Of a stretch of 64,000 bases of DNA, positions 55,305 through 63,914 are shown in pieces (the stretch's first letter is position 1; each line of letters opens with the position of its first letter). Location: assembly GCF_900115365.1 (NCBI RefSeq), contig NZ_FOWD01000002.1, positions 62,001 through 126,000 of the forward strand, written 5' to 3'. This DNA comes from Anaerocolumna aminovalerica. Its GTDB lineage: Bacteria; Bacillota; Clostridia; Lachnospirales; Lachnospiraceae. The position numbers and the translations under genes are program-made. A model generated the notes under the pieces. The model was not told the DNA's origin. It saw nothing but the letters and a program-made list of their open reading frames with translations, and did no database searches.

Positions 55305-56267
55305 TCAGTCATATTTATAAAAATTTAACTGTTCTTTACCTTTTAAAATAATATTAGCCAAAGTCTCTGCATTCTTATAATAATAAGTGAAGACTTCATC
55401 TCTTTCTATAGATTTATCATTTAATTCTCTCTCTATAAACTCAATACACTCATTTATACATGAAAGCAATACATCCCATATAAATTGTTTATAATCAGGT
55501 TTAAATACCAATTTATCATATACACCTTTCAGAAAAATATTTCGGTATTCATCGGTCATATAAAATGGAAAAGGAAAAAACTTTTTTGAACCATGAGATA
55601 TTAAACGGGCAATATCCAAGGAGTAGGGCATAATTCCAGCGAAAGCCCAGTCAATTAAAATAATGTCTTTATTATTTTCTATTACGTTGCATTGCAAGAA
55701 ATCTCCATTACATAAAGTGCGTGGACAAACTAACTGTCTGTCTAAAAAAGCACGATATGCAGAAGATAATTTTGGCTCATTTACAAGACATTCTGACCTT
55801 TTATTTATTCTTGTCCAATATCTTTCAAAACGATTATCTAACTTATTTTCTTCAAAGTCTTTTTCCTGCCAGTACATATTAAAAATGCGGGAAAGACTGT
55901 CGGTACACCCATAGGCCATGTTTTTATTAAACATTCTTAAATCTGTTCCAACAATATATTCAATTAATATCCACTTTGTATTGTTAACGTAAGCCCAACC
56001 CAAAAAGTTTGGTACAGGAAGGTTTTTACCTACAAGAAACTTTTCATAAACTTCTGCCTCGTAGTCATCTGACTTTTTCAGAATATATGTCTGCTCGTCT
56101 ACTGATATTTTGTAAACATTATAGGCTCTGTCTACACCTTCCCCATTGTCGTGAAAACGTTCGATATGCATTTGCTCCGAAAGTATTGGTCTGATTTCTC
56201 CCATAACTTTTTTGAACATATTTATTTGGTTAATATCTGTAACTATCTCTGTAAAAACACCTTTCAT
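55305..56267 (-). CDS. Aminoglycoside phosphotransferase (APH/choline-kinase fold) family protein
   Basis: 320 residues. Kinase N-lobe 'YNVYKISVDEQTYILKKSDDYEAEVYEKF', hinge 'KWILIEYIVGTDLRMF', catalytic loop 'LCNGDFLQCNVIENN' (HGD replaced by NGD, as in several APH paralogues) and the metal motif 'ILIDWAFAGIMPYSLDIARL'. Small-molecule kinase; substrate unknown. Could confer drug resistance but equally a sugar or spore-coat (CotS-like) kinase. Confidence 0.8.
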   Translation of the reverse strand: MKGVFTEIVTDINQINMFKKVMGEIRPILSEQMHIERFHDNGEGVDRAYNVYKISVDEQTYILKKSDDYEAEVYEKFLVGKNLPVPNFLGWAYVNNTKWILIEYIVGTDLRMFNKNMAYGCTDSLSRIFNMYWQEKDFEENKLDNRFERYWTRINKRSECLVNEPKLSSAYRAFLDRQLVCPRTLCNGDFLQCNVIENNKDIILIDWAFAGIMPYSLDIARLISHGSKKFFPFPFYMTDEYRNIFLKGVYDKLVFKPDYKQFIWDVLLSCINECIEFIERELNDKSIERDEVFTYYYKNAETLANIILKGKEQLNFYKYD

Positions 56268-56445
56268 TAAATATCCCCTTTCTTAATATATAACCCAACT
56301 GCTCTATGCCGTTTAGAATCTATTAAATTAAATTCACTAGAATTATACCATTTTCTAGAAAAAATACATATAGGCTAAGTTACTAGTGAAACTATTTTCT
56401 CTTTTTTATCACGATTTTACTTTTCTCCCTAATACAGCACTTTCC

Positions 56446-56755
56446 TATCCTATATAAAAAAAGTAACTGGGAGCATTTGTTACCCCCAGTTAGTATCTGA
56501 ATTAATCTATTTACTTCTCAAACTGTCTTCCCTCATGATCCATATAATATTCTCCGGTATAAATCAATTGGGAAATTGGAACAATCTCATAACCCTTATC
56601 CTTTAGTCCTGTAATCATAGATTCTAGGGCATCTTTCGTATACTTCGCTCCATTATGGCAAAGTATGATAGAACCATTTCCCAGATGGTTATTATTTACT
56701 ACCGTATCTACGATAGATTTCGCACCATAATCTTTCCAGTCTAAACTGTCAACAT
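56446..56755. repeat. 310-bp direct repeat, left copy
   Basis: Matches 63605-63914 at a constant offset of 7159 with about three mismatches seen (c/t at the terminator loop, a/g and t/c in the coding part). It carries the terminator and 3' end of a polysaccharide deacetylase gene. Ends abruptly at both sides. Confidence 0.93.
56511..56755 (-). pseudogene. Truncated polysaccharide deacetylase (3' end only)
   Basis: Codes for the last about 81 residues (from VDSLDWKDYGAKS to GRQFEK), nearly identical to 63670-63914. The sequence breaks off at 56755 where the repeat ends, so the NodB core is missing. Its terminator (aactggg/cccagtt near 56465-56491) is retained. Confidence 0.9.
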
Positions 56756-56821
56756 ACGCAACAACTTTAAAACTAGAGTAGGTAAGGGTTTATTATAATA
56801 ATAACCCAGCTTTAAATTTAG

Positions 56822-57141
56822 TTATCCTCTATAAAATTTTACATAAATAGATGGAACTTCTTTAAATCTCGTGTAGAAATTTAAACTATTGTTTATATGA
56901 ATTAATTTACTTTTCTTAGGACTCTCTATTCCATAAGATGCTAAAAATAATTCTTGTTTTATCTTTTGTTGTTCTTCAATTTTTTTAGATAGTTCTGAAT
57001 AATCTTTTTTATTTAATCTTGCTAATTCTACTTCTTTGCGTAAATACTTATTAATCCTTCAAGTGATTCCAATTTCTTTTTTACTGTATTGTTCAATTTA
57101 ATAGTATTTTTGATAACTTCATCATTCTTTTTCATTACCAT
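56822..57141 (-). pseudogene. Decayed small protein gene
   Basis: Starts MVMKKNDEVIKNTIKLNN, then a frameshift after 'LESLEGL', and continues 'KYLRKEVELARLNKKDYSELSKKIEEQQ' to 'VPSIYVKFYRG' and a stop at 56822-56824. The charged coiled-coil middle suggests a mobile-element accessory protein. Very AT-rich. A palindrome (gggtt/aaccc, 56786-56807) follows it next to the repeat junction. Confidence 0.5.
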
Positions 57142-57147
57142 AATTGG

Positions 57148-57374
57148 TTAGCTAATAATTTTATTTGTCTTAATCTGGTGAAAAGCTCTACAATCAATAT
57201 AAAGCATTTTGTTATGATCTTTATATCTTAAGTATCCTAATAGTGGATTTGCTAAAATATTGGCAACTAAAGAATATTTATCATTTACTTTTTTATATAA
57301 AGAATATTTTGAATGATATAACTTGGAATACTTAATTCCTTTTTTAACTTGTATATATTTCCTGGTTCGATCAT
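57148..57374 (-). pseudogene. Decayed small ORF
   Basis: Begins MIEPGNIYKLKK and runs to an early stop after 'IQNILYIKK'; one frame over the protein continues 'VNDKYSLVANILANPLLGYLRYKDHNKM...KTNKIIS'. A one-base shift in an A-run restores about 75 residues. Family not recognised. Confidence 0.45.
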
Positions 57375-57514
57375 ATTCCCCCCTTAAAAAACATTTTACA
57401 CATTCGAAACTTTACATAACAAGTTAAACTTAATTTTGAAATGTACTATGATTAGACTTCTTAATTCTTAGATAGATTTTATTAGAATAAGGCTCGCTAT
57501 GTACATCAAATAAT

Positions 57515-58624
57515 TTATATATGTTCTAATTCTATATACTTTATTTTCTTTAATTCGTAACAATTCTTTGATTGTCTTAATAAATAATCCATATGTGATT
57601 TAGATACAATATGCTTATTACACTGCCTACAAAAATATATTGTATCTTTAATCTTTTTTCCAAAATTCATTAATTTAACATCCATCTTTGAATTATGAAT
57701 TGGACATTTTGTGCTTTCTTTATTCATAAAATAAATTGTATCTGTTTTTGTATCTTTCAACTTTATTTTTTCAAATTCACCTTTAGGGTTCACATTATCT
57801 TCTAGCTCTAGCTGTTCATCTTCAAAATCCATAATAGATAAATCAGCTATAAGTTTTCTTCCACCAGTATATTCATAGACTTTTTTGTATTGTTTTTTAT
57901 TAAGAAATATATGCATACAACCAGAACACTTCCTGGCTATAATCTTATCTTTCTCATTTGATATGGTACAAGTTTCTAATTTATGATCACATATTGGGCA
58001 ATTACTACTTTGGGAATAAATAAGTAATTCATTAAAAATCAGAGACTCAAAGGTCATTTTATCTCTTTTCATTTGTTTTTGTCGATAGAGTCGCGGTTTT
58101 TCCTTTATAACTTCATTAATCAATTCATCAAATGTTTTTTCTATCCTATTCCTTTGAATTTGTATAGCATCATCTTTTGACCTAGATATAGGTAAAAATA
58201 AATAAAAGCTATTTTTATTTTTTTCCACACCTATAGTAATAGATTTATTATCCTCAACTTTTAAAAATTCGTCATACTTAAGTACTACGATTTCACTGTT
58301 CTTCAATTCTTTTTTACTACATAATAAATATATAAAAACTGGTAAATGGTCATTATTATAATAATTATATATTCTTTCCTTATCATCATCAGAAAAAGTA
58401 AATAACCAACTAGAGTAATTTTCATTTCTGTTGAACGCTTTAGGCTGACTAGCATACTTAAAAAATACAATACATTCCTGTCTAGATGTGTTTGTTAAAA
58501 TTTTATATGCCTGCCTTGTGTCTTCATCATTTAATATCAGTGCAGGTGATGCATCTTCATTATATTGAAAAATAGCATCTAAGATTGCTCCATAATAGAA
58601 ATGGCTTTTTTTAAGTTTTGGCAT
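57515..58624 (-). CDS. Zinc-ribbon protein of unknown function
   Basis: 369 residues, no signal or membrane segment. N-terminal domain (about 1-160) with 'SHFYYGAILDAIFQYNEDASPALIL' and beta-rich rest is unrecognised. Then a charged helix (RQKQMKRDKMTF) and two treble-clef/zinc-ribbon units: C-P-I-C...C-S-G-C (about 214-236) and C-P-I-H...C-R-Q-C (about 310-340). The double ribbon looks like nucleic-acid contact. It is the only long intact gene in the left half of the accessory zone. AT-rich codon use like its decayed neighbours indicates acquisition. Function unknown. Confidence 0.7.
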   Translation of the reverse strand: MPKLKKSHFYYGAILDAIFQYNEDASPALILNDEDTRQAYKILTNTSRQECIVFFKYASQPKAFNRNENYSSWLFTFSDDDKERIYNYYNNDHLPVFIYLLCSKKELKNSEIVVLKYDEFLKVEDNKSITIGVEKNKNSFYLFLPISRSKDDAIQIQRNRIEKTFDELINEVIKEKPRLYRQKQMKRDKMTFESLIFNELLIYSQSSNCPICDHKLETCTISNEKDKIIARKCSGCMHIFLNKKQYKKVYEYTGGRKLIADLSIMDFEDEQLELEDNVNPKGEFEKIKLKDTKTDTIYFMNKESTKCPIHNSKMDVKLMNFGKKIKDTIYFCRQCNKHIVSKSHMDYLLRQSKNCYELKKIKYIELEHI

Positions 58625-59443
58625 AAGCTTCCTCCTTTGTTATTGTTTGTTTTTTTGCTATATACTATAACGTAAGTCATTTTATTGAGTCTTACTTTTT
58701 ACTTTTCTTCTCATATACTCAAACATCATTTAACAAATTGTTCTATCCGCAAGCACTGATAGAAAGAGTACTCCCGTATTCCAATATTGAAGTTTAATTA
58801 GGAGTGTAATCAATAAAAAACACTACTAATGAGGTCGCATTTCAAGAATTGGACCCTTAAAATGCTGGAGTTAAGGCCTCTAAAAAACATACTCTTGATG
58901 AGTTTTCTATGTTGTAAATAGCAAAGTGTAAGTAAATTTAGCCAAATCAAAAACCCTATAGGTAAATTATAGCATATATTATTACTTACTCAATATTTTA
59001 ATGCAAATTATTATATCCTATAAAAACTTTGAACAATGTTAAATCATGGTAAATAAGAAGGATTTTCATTCATTCTAAATACAGTTATCCAAGGTACTAA
59101 TAGTACATCTTTGACTATATCGCATTTTTGGGAGCATCTGTTATCCCCCAGTTAGTCTCTGTATTAATCTATTTACATCTTCGGAGTAAAAAAAGGAACA
59201 GCACTTTTTAAACTACTGATATACCCAATAATCATTGTGAAAGTTATGACCAATCACACTTGAGTAATCCGTATTTCTTATTTCATTATTCTACAACATT
59301 ATAATTTTTTTTAATACAGTCTAAAACCTCTTCCAGATTATTAAAATCTATTCCATCATCCATTCCATTAACAGGAATAAAGTATGCATATTTGTCTATT
59401 ATAATTATGCTGCGGCAGCAGTGTCCGTTCACAGCAGCTCATA
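58625..59443. other. Gene remnants and a third partial copy of the deacetylase 3' flank
   Basis: No intact gene. 59129-59183 is similar to the terminator/3' end of the 310-bp repeats (gggagcatctgtta...cccccagttagt...ttaatctatttac). Minus-strand remnants: 59286-59409 ('YAYFIPVNGMDDGIDFNNLEEVLDCI', ending NYNVVE) and 59190-59260 ('IGHNFHNDYWVYQ'). Plus strand 58826-58915 reads 'TNEVAFQELDP' then stop and 'AGVKASKKHTLDEFSML'. None assigned to a family. Confidence 0.45.
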
Positions 59444-59986
59444 GTGTTCTTCCATTCGTCCATAATAACAAATATTTCAATCATGTTAGATTTATTTATA
59501 CATCTAGGTGTTCTTACTACATTATATAATGTCGCTGGATTACCGTTACAATTTGCTTTGGGACTAATCGGCGAAACAAATTCTCGGAAAACAAGTATTG
59601 CCATGAGTATGACGCAGATATTTAATTGCAATCTTAGTCATACCGCAGAGAAAAACTTTACCGCAACGAAATGCGGAATTGAAGCGCGGTTAGAAAAATA
59701 TTCAGATGTAGTACTTCTTGTTGATGACTAAACACCTGCAACAACGTCAAATAAACATAAAGAGCTTGTAAATAAGGTTGAGTTTTTTATTCGCGCTTAT
59801 GGAGATCGAGTATCAAAAACACTTATGTTCTTTGATGATTCTCCATATAAAGAAAGTTATCCAATACAAGGCTACTGCGTAATGACAGGCGAATTTGACG
59901 GAATACAATCATCTATTACCCGTATGATTACATTGAATATTGATAAAAATAAATTAATAATGACGTCTAAGCTTTTATCAGAATAA
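59444..59986 (+). pseudogene. Remnant of a mobile-element ATPase (DUF927/primase-helicase-like)
   Basis: One frame with an internal TAA at 59729-59731. It reads 'GLPLQFALGLIGETNSRKTS' (degenerate Walker A), 'ATKCGIEARLEKYSDVVLLVDD' (Walker B), stop, then 'TPATTSNKHKELVNKVEFFIRAYGDRVSKTLM' and ends LIMTSKLLSE. The layout fits the ATPase part of DUF927-type or related primase-helicases of integrative elements. The N-terminus is missing. The main plus-strand gene relic in this zone. Confidence 0.65.
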
Positions 59987-60288
59987 TTATAAGATTTTTC
60001 CAACCCATATATACGTTTCTTGGATTATATAAGATGTAATTACAGCTTATATTAAACAGCGTAATCCAGAATCAGAAAACAAGCTTCAACACACTTTCAT
60101 ATAGTATGATATGCTGAACTTTGATGAGAAAAAACTGGTGGTAAGCAAAGTTTATTGAAAGAATCATGGTATTTGAAGATAAAATTGAAATTGATAAATT
60201 GCCCTGTGAGTATCTAATTCTCACAGGGCTTAGTTATGTTTCATTGCAGATAAAGACGAGATTTCTTTGTCATTTGTCAGAGCATCTA
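59987..60288. other. Intergenic remnant with hairpin
   Basis: A perfect 9-bp stem ccctgtgag/ctcacaggg (60203-60229) followed by TTAGTTATGTTT. No intact ORF; probably the decayed tail of the ATPase gene. Confidence 0.4.
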
Positions 60289-61830
60289 TTATTTTCTAGA
60301 ATACAACCATTCTTCTGTCGATTTTATAGGTATAATTTCATCAATAATAGCAGGTATATTGTATTCCTGTAAGGCCCAGGCCCTCCAACTATAATTAAAA
60401 TAATTAAAATTTTGGTTATATCTAGTATATTTACCAAAGTCATTCACGTAATTTATACAACCATTAGCTGTATTTACCAGGTGCCATGAGTTATTGTAAA
60501 ACACAATATTCACATATAATGGAAAATGTGTGCCCCATGATTGATTTGTATCTTCAGGAAGGATTGTATGACAGGGGAGTCCAGCAGCTCTCATAAGCGC
60601 AGTTGTTACATTTACAAATGCATAATCAATTCCTTTTTTATTTTTAAAAGCAGTGTATGTATAATTTGCTTTGATATCATAATTCTTTCTTACGACCATT
60701 GCATATCTTACGGTGCCAGCTTCACCTTTACTATTATCGACTGCTGTATAATCATATGTAAAATTATTTATTATCCAATCATAGATTTTAAACGCTTTTT
60801 CTTCATCTGTTTTAGCACCTTTTGTTATTTCGTCAGATTTTTTAACAATTTGTTTCCATTGTTGATTCGTTAATCCATTCGGTTTAACTAAAGCTGATTT
60901 TAACTTTTTTGTAGTACTTATTTTTTTTAAATATTTCATTGTTTTATTATATAATTTATTTTCTTCCTTTATTCTCCAAGGAAAAAATGCTCTGCCTGCA
61001 CCTATAAATTTAGCTTTTTCATAAAACTTTATAGAACCTTTTGGAACTAATATATAATTTTCATACTCATCGCTATAGGGTGGATGTAAATTACTTTTTA
61101 AAGCAGGTGGGTTCTTACTTTTAAACTCTATGTATTGTATATCATATATATATTCATCCATTATTTTAAGAGATTTAGGAAGAATCAATTCTTTTAAATT
61201 ATCGTGAAGAGCACCAGCCCTAATATGTTCTATCCCCTCTTTAACCTTTACTAATCCTGAATTAGGTACATTAATATGGTATGCTATTTTTCCATCAGAA
61301 CTATAAATTGAATTATTTTCAACTTTAAAATAGTAGTTACCTTCATCAAGACTTACGCTTTTAATCTTACAGTTTACAAAAGTATTATCCTGTATTTCTT
61401 CAAGAGAAGATGGTAAATTAATACTTAAATTTTCAATCTCATTAAATGAGTCCTTAAGAATACATCTTACCGTATTAGGAAGTTTTATAGTTAGATTTTT
61501 AGTTTTATCACCCCATCCAAATCTTGTTACAATATATTCAAAATTATTATATTGCAATTTTTCTGGTATTAAAATTTCATATTCATCTTCATTATTGTCA
61601 TTATCATAGAATAGAAATTCAACTTCACCTGGTGTATTAACATCTGCATCTTTTATAATATTAAATTTAAAAGTTAAGTTTGTATTATTCGGTAATGTAA
61701 CTGTATAATCACAAAAAAATTCAGGATCTGTCCAACTGTAATCATATACAGTATATTTAGCACTTGCTATTCCATATGGATATACAATTAAAGTTAATAC
61801 TAACGCCATTATTGATAAATGTTTTTTCAT
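60289..61830 (-). CDS. Secreted BspA-like LRR protein with a degenerate transglutaminase-like domain
   Basis: 513 residues. Signal peptide MKKHLSIMALVLTLIVYPYGIASA (in pieces), LRR_5 repeats about 85-260 ('FNEIENLSINLPSSLEEI', 'LKELILPKSLKIMDEYI'), then a transglutaminase-like domain about 330-500 ('KAFKIYDWIINNFTYDYTAVD', 'VNVTTALMRAAGLPCHTI', 'WHLVNTANG'). The expected K-x-G-V-C-x-G-Y-A reads KKGIDYAFV, so the catalytic Cys is Asp, and the Asp of 'vmDtt' is Asn, so it is probably inactive. Start 61830 has GGAGG 8 nt upstream; the ATG at 61878 has none. Confidence 0.82.
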   Translation of the reverse strand: MKKHLSIMALVLTLIVYPYGIASAKYTVYDYSWTDPEFFCDYTVTLPNNTNLTFKFNIIKDADVNTPGEVEFLFYDNDNNEDEYEILIPEKLQYNNFEYIVTRFGWGDKTKNLTIKLPNTVRCILKDSFNEIENLSINLPSSLEEIQDNTFVNCKIKSVSLDEGNYYFKVENNSIYSSDGKIAYHINVPNSGLVKVKEGIEHIRAGALHDNLKELILPKSLKIMDEYIYDIQYIEFKSKNPPALKSNLHPPYSDEYENYILVPKGSIKFYEKAKFIGAGRAFFPWRIKEENKLYNKTMKYLKKISTTKKLKSALVKPNGLTNQQWKQIVKKSDEITKGAKTDEEKAFKIYDWIINNFTYDYTAVDNSKGEAGTVRYAMVVRKNYDIKANYTYTAFKNKKGIDYAFVNVTTALMRAAGLPCHTILPEDTNQSWGTHFPLYVNIVFYNNSWHLVNTANGCINYVNDFGKYTRYNQNFNYFNYSWRAWALQEYNIPAIIDEIIPIKSTEEWLYSRK

Positions 61831-61933
61831 AAGTTTAACCTCCGCTTTAGTCAAGTACCATTTTATCGATACCTGCATAAATCTTTTACTTAGTTTTCTA
61901 ATACTTATTGTTTGAAATGTGTAGATATGGTCT

Positions 61934-62032
61934 TTACCCGCATTTAAAGTAACTTTTGTTTTCTGATGACAGTAGTTTTTTACCGTTGACGAGTACGGAT
62001 GATTCTCCTATCTCAACATGGATTATGCTCAT
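61934..62032 (-). CDS. 32-residue ORF, possibly truncated gene
   Basis: ATG at 62032 overlaps (ATGA) the stop of the preceding decayed gene. Product starts MSIIHVEIGESSVLVNG and ends KSYFKCG. May be the head of a larger lost gene. SD weak (AAAGGTG). Confidence 0.3.
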   Translation of the reverse strand: MSIIHVEIGESSVLVNGKKLLSSENKSYFKCG

Positions 62033-62289
62033 TTTGCACCTTTGCTAATTCCTAATACTAACTTTTTATCTACTCGATATTCGATAATTGATGTACTCTC
62101 ATCAATAAACTCATTAATAAAAACAATGTACTCATTTGTATTTGTTTTATTAACATCCCACCACCAAACATAATACCTGAAAATTCTTTTAGATTACCGG
62201 ATTTATCTAAATAGCATCAAAAAAATTTTATAGATAAAATCTTTAAAGCCATCTTCACCTTTTGTAAATATTTTAAAAATAATATTCAT
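62030..62289 (-). pseudogene. Frameshifted gene remnant
   Basis: Begins MNIIFKIFTKGEDGFKDFIY, then at least two frameshifts, and ends in frame with 'WDVNKTNTNEYIVFINEFID' and 'YRVDKKLVLGISKGAK'. Family not recognised. Confidence 0.45.
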
Positions 62290-62473
62290 TGTTTTCATAT
62301 ATATCAAAAAGGTACTTATCGCACCTCGTGCTGGTCAAGAAACATTTTTTTAGTTCAACGAGAAACGCATCAAAGTAATCTCTATAACTTGGAACACATC
62401 CATAATCAGGGTTGTAGCAAGGGTAGGAGCCTTTCCCTCTATGCTGGTTTAGAGTTTCTATACGTTTTTTCAT
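62273..62473 (-). CDS. 66-residue hypothetical protein, perhaps a remnant
   Basis: Starts MKKRIETLNQHRGKGSYPCY; four Cys, no recognised motif. It starts 18 bp after the stop of the 62492-62834 remnant and overlaps the next remnant, so it belongs to a decaying operon. Confidence 0.35.
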   Translation of the reverse strand: MKKRIETLNQHRGKGSYPCYNPDYGCVPSYRDYFDAFLVELKKCFLTSTRCDKYLFDIYENNEYYF

Positions 62474-62491
62474 CTAATTTCTCTTTTCGAG

Positions 62492-62834
62492 CTATTTCAA
62501 TACTTCCAGGGTGATTTGGGAAAACTGCCATATTTCCAATGGTGCAATACAATTTTCGAAACTCAATAATTTTTTTATCAGTTGTTTATCGTTTATAACT
62601 AACTTCGGCTCATTTAGTTTTCCAATTTCTAATCTGTCATAGCTCTCATTAGATTGAACATTTTATTACATAAATCCCGGCTAAGTAATGTAGCAAACGT
62701 ATTTATGGTATCTCCGCGAAAATAACCATTAAAAATTTATCAAATGTAAGTTCATGAAAATTATCACCCCAAACAAGACAATATATAACTCTTGCCAAAT
62801 TAGTATCATCACAATCAAAATTCCTATTAGGCAT
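62492..62834 (-). pseudogene. Frameshifted gene remnant (MPNRNFDCDDTNLAR...)
   Basis: Start at 62834 reads 'MPNRNFDCDDTNLARVIYCL' and 'WGDNFHELTFDKF', shifts frame to 'NGYFRGDTINTFATLLSRDL', and shifts again to 'NESYDRLEIGKLNEPKLVIN' and 'CIAPLEIWQFSQITLEVLK'. The three frames join into one about 115-residue protein. Two frameshifts show decay. Family not assigned. Confidence 0.55.
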
Positions 62835-63135
62835 CCATAGATAACGTCACCATAAAATTGCTCAAAGTTGAAATTTCAAAATCTCCATCCAAAAATTCAT
62901 TCATGAATTTAATAATAAATTCTTTAATCTCCATCAATATAAAGATTTATAAAGAGTTTTTCACTATTAAATCAAAAAAAGTATCCATTATTATAACATA
63001 TTTTACAAATATCCACAAGGAATTTTACAGTTGTAATATTTATATAGGCTATCATTTAGTATTTATATATTAATTCGTATTAACCTTGATATCTATCAAT
63101 ATTTATATAATACTCGATATAAAGAGGTGAACCAT

Positions 63136-63408
63136 ATGCCATCAATCAGACCAAGCACAGACCTACGTAATTCTTATAACCAAATATCCAAATACTTCCA
63201 CACCCATTCCGAACCTGTATACATTACCAAGAATGGAAAAGACGATCTCATTGTATTGGATATCGAAGCCTATGAAAAACTTGTGGGTCGTTTTGAAATA
63301 AGCACACTTCTAGACCAAGGCCTGGAAGATGTAAAACAAAAGAACTATAAAAATGCAGATGAAATTTTTGATGAATTTGAAGGAAGGTATAAAGATGTCA
63401 AGCTATAA
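63136..63408 (+). CDS. Phd/YefM-family antitoxin
   Basis: 90 residues: 'IRPSTDLRNSYNQISKYFHTHSEPVYITKNGKDDLIVLDIEAYEKL' is the PhdYeFM_antitox DNA-binding domain, then an acidic toxin-binding tail. Start at 63136 with AGAGGTG 6 nt upstream (an in-frame GTG at 63127 overlaps that site). Overlaps the 5' end of the dead toxin gene. Confidence 0.92.
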   Translation: MPSIRPSTDLRNSYNQISKYFHTHSEPVYITKNGKDDLIVLDIEAYEKLVGRFEISTLLDQGLEDVKQKNYKNADEIFDEFEGRYKDVKL

Positions 63409-63604
63409 TATCGTAATTGCAGAAACCACACAGCGGGATTTGCTTGAAATCTTTGACTATATCGTATTTGAACTGCGTTAGCCGGAATCGGCAAATCATC
63501 TACTATTAAAAACTAAACTTAAGGTGAAATCCTTAGAAGAGTTTCCGGAACGGAATAATATAATTTCAGGTATCCCAGATGCAAGACCAAGTTTTCATTC
63601 TTCG
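63395..63604 (+). pseudogene. ParE/RelE-family toxin, inactivated
   Basis: ATG overlaps the antitoxin stop. Reads 'SSYNIVIAETTQRDLLEIFDYIVFELR', then TAG (63479-63481, one base from CAG Gln), then 'PESANHLLLKTKLKVKSLEEFPER' and is cut off where the 310-bp repeat starts at 63605. Both a nonsense codon and 3' truncation. Confidence 0.85.
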
Positions 63605-63914
63605 TATCCTATATAAAAAAAGTAACTGGGAGCATCTGTTACCCCCAGTTAGTATCTGAATTAATCTATTTACTTCTCAAACTGTCTTCCCTCATGATCC
63701 ATATAATATTCTCCGGTATAAATCAATTGGGAAATTGGAACAATCTCATAGCCCTTATCCTTTAGTCCTGTAATCATAGATTCTAGGGCATCTTTCGTAT
63801 ACTTCGCTCCATTATGGCAAAGTATGATAGAACCATTTCCCAGATGGCTATTATTTACTACCGTATCTACGATAGATTTCGCACCATAATCTTTCCAGTC
63901 TAAACTGTCAACAT
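63605..63914. repeat. 310-bp direct repeat, right copy
   Basis: Copy of 56446-56755. Here the deacetylase gene continues past the repeat, so this side is the intact locus. Includes its terminator (aactggga 63623-63630 / ccccagtt 63643-63650, with a U-run on the minus strand). Confidence 0.93.

Noticed and set aside
62858-63073. 71-codon plus-strand frame
   Set aside because: Very AT-rich, no ribosome site, Ile/Lys/Tyr-biased random-looking product.
56446-63914. Transposon with terminal repeats
   Set aside because: The ends are direct copies of a gene's 3' part, not inverted repeats, and no transposase or integrase is recognisable inside; duplication or recombination fits better.
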